From JACKAQ01 sp020634975 [NCBI: Calditrichia bacterium] (GTDB lineage: Bacteria > Calditrichota > Calditrichia > RBG-13-44-9), in the NCBI GenBank assembly GCA_020634975.1, contig JACKAQ010000001.1, positions 372,001 to 436,000 on the forward strand: a DNA stretch of 64,000 nt, in the 5' to 3' direction. Position numbers and translations under genes: made by a program. Under the pieces are notes generated by a model. The model did no database searches. It was not told where the DNA came from and saw only the letters and a list, made by a program, of their open reading frames with translations. Positions 62,783-64,000 of the stretch are shown piece by piece. Each line of letters begins with the position of its first letter. Position 1 is the first letter of the stretch.

Positions 62783-64000
62783 TTGTTTGAAAAACTTAAC
62801 AAAATCGAGCAATATATATTTAGCGGATTGTCAGTATTTTTAGTCTTGTTTTATTCGCTTTCCGCCGTATGGATTCCTGCTGCAACCCAATACCACCGCG
62901 GGATTTATGTTTTTGTCACCTACATTCTCGTTTTAATGCTCTACAAATCCGAAAACAAATATTTGCGGGTGCTGGATTATGTGCTGATGTTGTTATCCGG
63001 CGCTACCGTTTTATACTGGATTTTTAATTTCGAAGCCATCAATTATCGCGCTGGCGCAGAAACGCAACTGGATCAGATCGTTTCGGCAATCGGGGTACTC
63101 ATCGGCATCGAAATCGCCAGGCGGGCAGTGGGCACCGTGTTCGTCATCATCGGCGCTGTGATGTTAATTTACGGGGTTTACGGGCAATATTTCCCGGACA
63201 TCATCGCCCACTTTGGCGACAGCTTTTTGGGTATTTGCACCACTATATTTTTTAAAGAAGATGGCGTTTTCGGGATTATGGCGAATGTTTTGGCAACGTA
63301 TGTGTTGCTATTTGTTCTGTTCGGCGCATTTCTGGAACGATCCGGCGCACAACGTTTTTTCATCGATTTTCCCATCGCAGCTGTGGGGCACAGGGTTGGG
63401 GGACCTGCCAAAGTTGCGGTTATTGCATCCGGATTATTCGGCTCGATATCCGGTAGCGCCATCGCCAATACAGTTTCAACCGGAGCTTTCACCATTCCAT
63501 TAATGAAAAAAGTAGGTTTTCGACCACATATTGCCGGCGCCATCGAACCGGCTGCATCGATCGGGGGAATGTTTATGCCGCCGGTCATGGGCGCTGGCGG
63601 TTTTATTATGGCGGAACTTACCGGATTGCCATATTCATACATCATGTTGGTAGCTATTTTTCCTGCAATTATGTATTTCTTCAGCGTTTATGTGATGGTT
63701 CATTACGAAGCAAAAATGTATAATATCCGGGGTGAAAAATCCGAACAAACCGCAATGTCTATTTTCAAAAAAGAATGGTATTACATTGCACCGCTGGTGT
63801 TGATCACCATTTTGATGCTCGTCGGTTATTCTGCAGGATTTGCAGCGGTAATGGGCATTGTCAGCAGTATCGTTGTCAGTTATTTTAATAAAGATACCCG
63901 AATGACCCCCACAAAATTTGTGGAAGCTGCACGAATGGGCACAGAAAGCAGTCTGAAAATCGGTGCTACGGTTGGTGTCATCGGGATTATTATTTCGATG
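62783..64000 (+). CDS. TRAP transporter fused permease (DctQM type), 5' part
   Basis: The frame is open to the right edge (406 codons seen), so the gene is incomplete. TTG start with GGAGG 6 nt upstream. About ten helices are visible. The N-terminal four helices (residues ~15-140) are the small DctQ-like part with IGIEIARRAVGTVFVIIG. The DctM-like part begins near ~170 and shows the family signature IASGLFGSISGSAIANTVST and PAASIGGMFMPPVMGAGGFI. It imports the ligand bound by the TAXI protein using an ion gradient. Confidence 0.93.
   Translation, partial: MFEKLNKIEQYIFSGLSVFLVLFYSLSAVWIPAATQYHRGIYVFVTYILVLMLYKSENKYLRVLDYVLMLLSGATVLYWIFNFEAINYRAGAETQLDQIVSAIGVLIGIEIARRAVGTVFVIIGAVMLIYGVYGQYFPDIIAHFGDSFLGICTTIFFKEDGVFGIMANVLATYVLLFVLFGAFLERSGAQRFFIDFPIAAVGHRVGGPAKVAVIASGLFGSISGSAIANTVSTGAFTIPLMKKVGFRPHIAGAIEPAASIGGMFMPPVMGAGGFIMAELTGLPYSYIMLVAIFPAIMYFFSVYVMVHYEAKMYNIRGEKSEQTAMSIFKKEWYYIAPLVLITILMLVGYSAGFAAVMGIVSSIVVSYFNKDTRMTPTKFVEAARMGTESSLKIGATVGVIGIIISM

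Noticed and set aside
1-64000. CRISPR arrays, tRNA or rRNA genes, insertion sequences, prophage
   Set aside because: No regularly spaced repeats, no clover-leaf or rRNA core sequences and no transposase or integrase reading frame were recognised by eye; a tRNAscan or Rfam run would settle it.

Overview
The window looks like a chromosomal piece of a Gram-negative, anaerobe-type bacterium of the FCB supergroup, most likely Calditrichota or a close relative. The main clue is the large exported protein near the left end, which closes with a NYPNPFNPETTLRY-type type IX secretion (T9SS) sorting domain as seen in Calditrichota and Ignavibacteria. OmpA/TSP3 proteins, lipoproteins, porins and a Wza-like exporter confirm an outer membrane. 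The phylum is an inference; no rRNA or tRNA gene was seen.

Layout. 1-9.4 kb: the 3' end of RNase R, a T9SS-exported G8/beta-helix protein, a sulfotransferase, a NYN nuclease with a cold-shock-like tail, a ferritin-like helical protein and a methyltransferase-like/aminoglycoside-kinase-like fusion. 9.5-26.6 kb: a long minus-strand exopolysaccharide (EPS) locus. It holds an initiating sugar-phosphate transferase, a polysaccharide deacetylase broken by an in-frame TGA, a STAS protein, a Wza-like exporter, a Wzc-type tyrosine autokinase, a nucleotide-sugar epimerase, a FemAB-like protein, an O-antigen ligase-like protein, a glycosyltransferase, an ATP-grasp/low-molecular-weight phosphatase fusion, a flippase, an APH-like kinase and a second deacetylase. 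The set resembles exosortase-A-associated EPS loci, but no exosortase lies in the window. 27-29.4 kb: pgsA, an unknown small protein and a HicB/HicA-like pair, separated by AT-rich intergenic DNA.

29.8-38.8 kb: a plus-strand cluster read here as a strongly diverged Opp/Dpp-type ABC system. It has a 786-aa lipoprotein, a family-5-like binding protein, an exported 309-aa protein, two permeases and one polypeptide with two ATPase domains. It is the best candidate for an undescribed system. Dispersed inverted repeats lie inside and just after it. 39-42.6 kb: a DsrE-like/CBS-like pair and the histidine-degradation genes hutG and hutI. 43-55 kb: an M6-like protease, an OmpA protein with calcium-binding TSP3 repeats, a KefG/KefB-like pair, a prolyl oligopeptidase, tryptophanase and an M1 aminopeptidase lipoprotein.

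55.3-64 kb: a sensor kinase and a sigma54-type response regulator, followed by a near-perfect -24/-12 promoter, an OprP-like porin, a UspA protein, a TAXI-type TRAP binding protein and the fused TRAP permease, which runs off the right edge. The arrangement suggests that the two-component pair switches on porin plus TRAP uptake of an unknown organic anion.
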